Shown piece after piece: positions 62,729 through 64,000 of a stretch of 64,000 nt of DNA. Origin of the DNA: Laceyella sacchari (GTDB taxonomy: Bacteria > Bacillota > Bacilli > Thermoactinomycetales > Thermoactinomycetaceae); assembly GCF_004343255.1 (NCBI RefSeq), contig NZ_SMDD01000003.1, positions 397,038-461,037 of the forward strand, in the 5' to 3' direction. Made by a program: the position numbers and the translations under genes. The notes beneath the pieces were generated by a model. The model saw only the letters and a program-made list of their open reading frames with translations, ran no database searches and was not told the origin of the DNA. Each line of letters opens with the position of its first letter. The stretch's first letter is position 1.

Positions 62729-62980
62729 TTATTGACTGTTTTGTTCGATGTAGAATTTGACCAATTCCTCGATGATTTCATCGCGTTCAAGCCGGCGGAT
62801 CAATGTCCGGGCGTTCTTGTGGCGGGGAATGTATGCCGGGTCTCCGGAAATGAGATAGCCAACGATTTGGTTGACCGGGTTATACCCTTTTTCCTGTAGC
62901 GCCCCATACACTTGAAACAAGACATCCTTAGGGTCAAGGTCTTGATCACCCCGAAAATTAAACTTCATTGTTTCATCCAT
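62729..62980 (-). CDS. ireB: IreB family regulatory phosphoprotein
   Basis: About 83 residues: [60 protein letters not shown]. In Enterococcus IreB is a substrate of the PASTA kinase IreK and limits cephalosporin resistance; B. subtilis YrzL is the orthologue. The TMKFNF region retains a Thr that can be phosphorylated. The ATG at 62980 is used; a GTG four codons upstream (62992) is favoured by family similarity but has a cramped ribosome site. Confidence 0.93.
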   Translation of the reverse strand: MDETMKFNFRGDQDLDPKDVLFQVYGALQEKGYNPVNQIVGYLISGDPAYIPRHKNARTLIRRLERDEIIEELVKFYIEQNSQ

Positions 62981-63058
62981 GGATGATTTCACACCTCTCT
63001 GTTTGGATGACCAGCGTTTACTTTCTTCTCCCTAGCCCGGACATTCTCCTGTCAAATT

Positions 63059-64000
63059 CTATATTTGCGCTTCAACGAATTCATCAACCCGATTCAGCGC
63101 ATCCGGCAACCGCTCAGGCTGTTTTCCTCCTGCTTGCGCCATATCGGGGCGGCCACCACCGCCACCACCGCAAAGGGTAGCCACTTCTTTTACCAATTTG
63201 CCTGCGTGTAAGCCAGCTTTCACATAATCTTGCGATACGGAAGCGACAATCTGCACTTTGCCATCGGCATTGGAACCGAGCACAATGACGCCCTGCCCCA
63301 TCTTTTGACGCAGATCGTCCACCATCGAACGCAATTGATCCATGCTGTTGGCATCGACTTGCGCCCACAGTACTGGCACGCCTTTCACTTCATGCACCCG
63401 GTTGATGAGTTCGCCGACTGCCGCTTGGTTGAGCTTCGCTTGGAGCGACTCGTTTTCCCGTGCCAATTCTTTATTTCGTTCTTGCAATTGCTCAATGCGT
63501 TCCGCCACATCAGCCGGCTTGGTTTTGAGCAAGGCTGCCGCTTTGCCCAACAGCGCCATCTGTTCTTCCAAATAAGCGTAAGCCCGGCGGCCCGTCACCG
63601 CTTCAATGCGTCGTGTTCCTGAACCGATGCCACTTTCGCTCAGAATTTTGAATAGACCGATCTCCCCTGTGCTCTCAACGTGGGTGCCTCCGCAGAGTTC
63701 CAAGCTGTAGTCGCCAACTTGAACGACGCGCACAACTTCACCGTATTTCTCGCCAAACAAGGCCATTGCACCCATCGCTTTCGCTTCAGACAGAGATTTT
63801 TGCATAATGTTGACCTTAGTATTCACCCAAATTTGTTCGTTTACACGTCGTTCCACTTCACGAACTTCATCATCCGTCATCGCGCCGATATGCGAGAAGT
63901 CGAAGCGAAGCCGATCCGGCGCCACCAAGGAACCGGCTTGGTTCACATGCTCACCCAGTACTTCTTTGAGTGCTTTGTGCAACAAATGCGTAGCGGTGTG
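63059..64000 (-). CDS. alaS: Alanine--tRNA ligase, C-terminal part (partial)
   Basis: The 3' 314 codons; the gene continues past 64000. Reading in from the edge gives [16 protein letters not shown], the editing-domain zinc/metal motif HxxxH, then [18 protein letters not shown] (editing Cys and His) and the C-terminal coiled coil and glycine-rich C-Ala domain ([18 protein letters not shown]). It charges tRNA-Ala and clears mischarged Ser/Gly. The alaS-ireB-ruvX-yrzB order is the standard Bacillales block. Confidence 0.96.
   Translation of the reverse strand, partial: HTATHLLHKALKEVLGEHVNQAGSLVAPDRLRFDFSHIGAMTDDEVREVERRVNEQIWVNTKVNIMQKSLSEAKAMGAMALFGEKYGEVVRVVQVGDYSLELCGGTHVESTGEIGLFKILSESGIGSGTRRIEAVTGRRAYAYLEEQMALLGKAAALLKTKPADVAERIEQLQERNKELARENESLQAKLNQAAVGELINRVHEVKGVPVLWAQVDANSMDQLRSMVDDLRQKMGQGVIVLGSNADGKVQIVASVSQDYVKAGLHAGKLVKEVATLCGGGGGGRPDMAQAGGKQPERLPDALNRVDEFVEAQI

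Noticed and set aside
1-64000. CRISPR arrays, tRNA/rRNA genes, transposases and phage genes
   Set aside because: I looked for regularly spaced direct repeats, CCA-type tRNA ends and transposase or integrase motifs and found none convincing.

Overview
The window reads as chromosome of a Gram-positive, spore-forming member of the Bacillales. Evidence: tRNA-synthetase genes under T-box control (trpS, leuS), three SAM-I riboswitches, a sporulation sigma factor (sigK), a tnrA regulator, and two conserved Bacillales blocks (yqeG-yqeH-aroE-nadD-yqeK-rsfS / comEA / comEC / holA, and alaS-ireB-ruvX-yrzB-mltG). Base composition and gene content would fit the Thermoactinomycetaceae, but that family placement is an inference. 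No transposase, phage, CRISPR, rRNA or tRNA gene was found. The only mobile-looking DNA is a small family of degenerate MITE-like repeats.

Layout. 1-9.3 kb: start of trpS with its T-box, ccdC, a DUF523 protein, an FAD amine-oxidase/desaturase-type enzyme, then a leftward block (comEC, ECF sigma factor, anti-sigma factor, holA, membrane protein) with dcd upstream. 9.4-13.4 kb: metI-metC under a SAM riboswitch, and divergent rocD. 13.4-21.2 kb: comEA, leuS with T-box, and the yqeG-to-rsfS operon. 21.4-25 kb: small protein, DedA/VTT membrane protein, NADAR protein, M24 peptidase, zinc-ribbon peptide. 25-33 kb: a complete methionine-salvage locus: mtnWXBD (SAM riboswitch, leftward), mtnE (leftward), mtnU (rightward), mtnKA (SAM riboswitch, rightward). 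33-46.5 kb: TatD hydrolase, aldo/keto reductase, phenylalanine hydroxylase, a CorA-shaped membrane protein, a Ser/Thr kinase with a C-terminal SPOR domain, a peptide transporter, a nucleoside transporter, an HTH regulator beside a DUF2975 remnant, and mqo. 46.6-53.9 kb: sigK, an HPr-like protein lacking His15, tnrA with two operator boxes, a CocE-type hydrolase, a MerR regulator and a lipoprotein. 54-64 kb: a class B PBP, Tat-exported PhoX, a secreted matrixin with a partner protein, two tandem mltG paralogues, two DUF1292 proteins, ruvX, ireB and the 3' part of alaS.

How it fits together. Sulfur amino acid metabolism dominates the first half: one signal (SAM) controls synthesis of homocysteine from O-acyl-homoserine (metI-metC) and recycling of methylthioribose to methionine (mtn genes). 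The com/yqe block joins DNA uptake, replication clamp loading, NAD synthesis, the shikimate pathway and ribosome assembly. The second half is richer in envelope, signalling and nitrogen/phosphate functions, several with readable operators (TnrA boxes, Pho-type hexamers, a long-spacer MerR promoter, and a palindrome at the phenylalanine hydroxylase start site).

I saw no clear unknown multi-gene system. The most promising leads are the SPOR-domain kinase, the His15-less HPr-like protein, the zinc-ligand-less anti-sigma factor, the paired MltG proteins, and the MITE-like repeat family. Start codons were moved from the longest ORF where a Shine-Dalgarno site clearly favoured an internal start.
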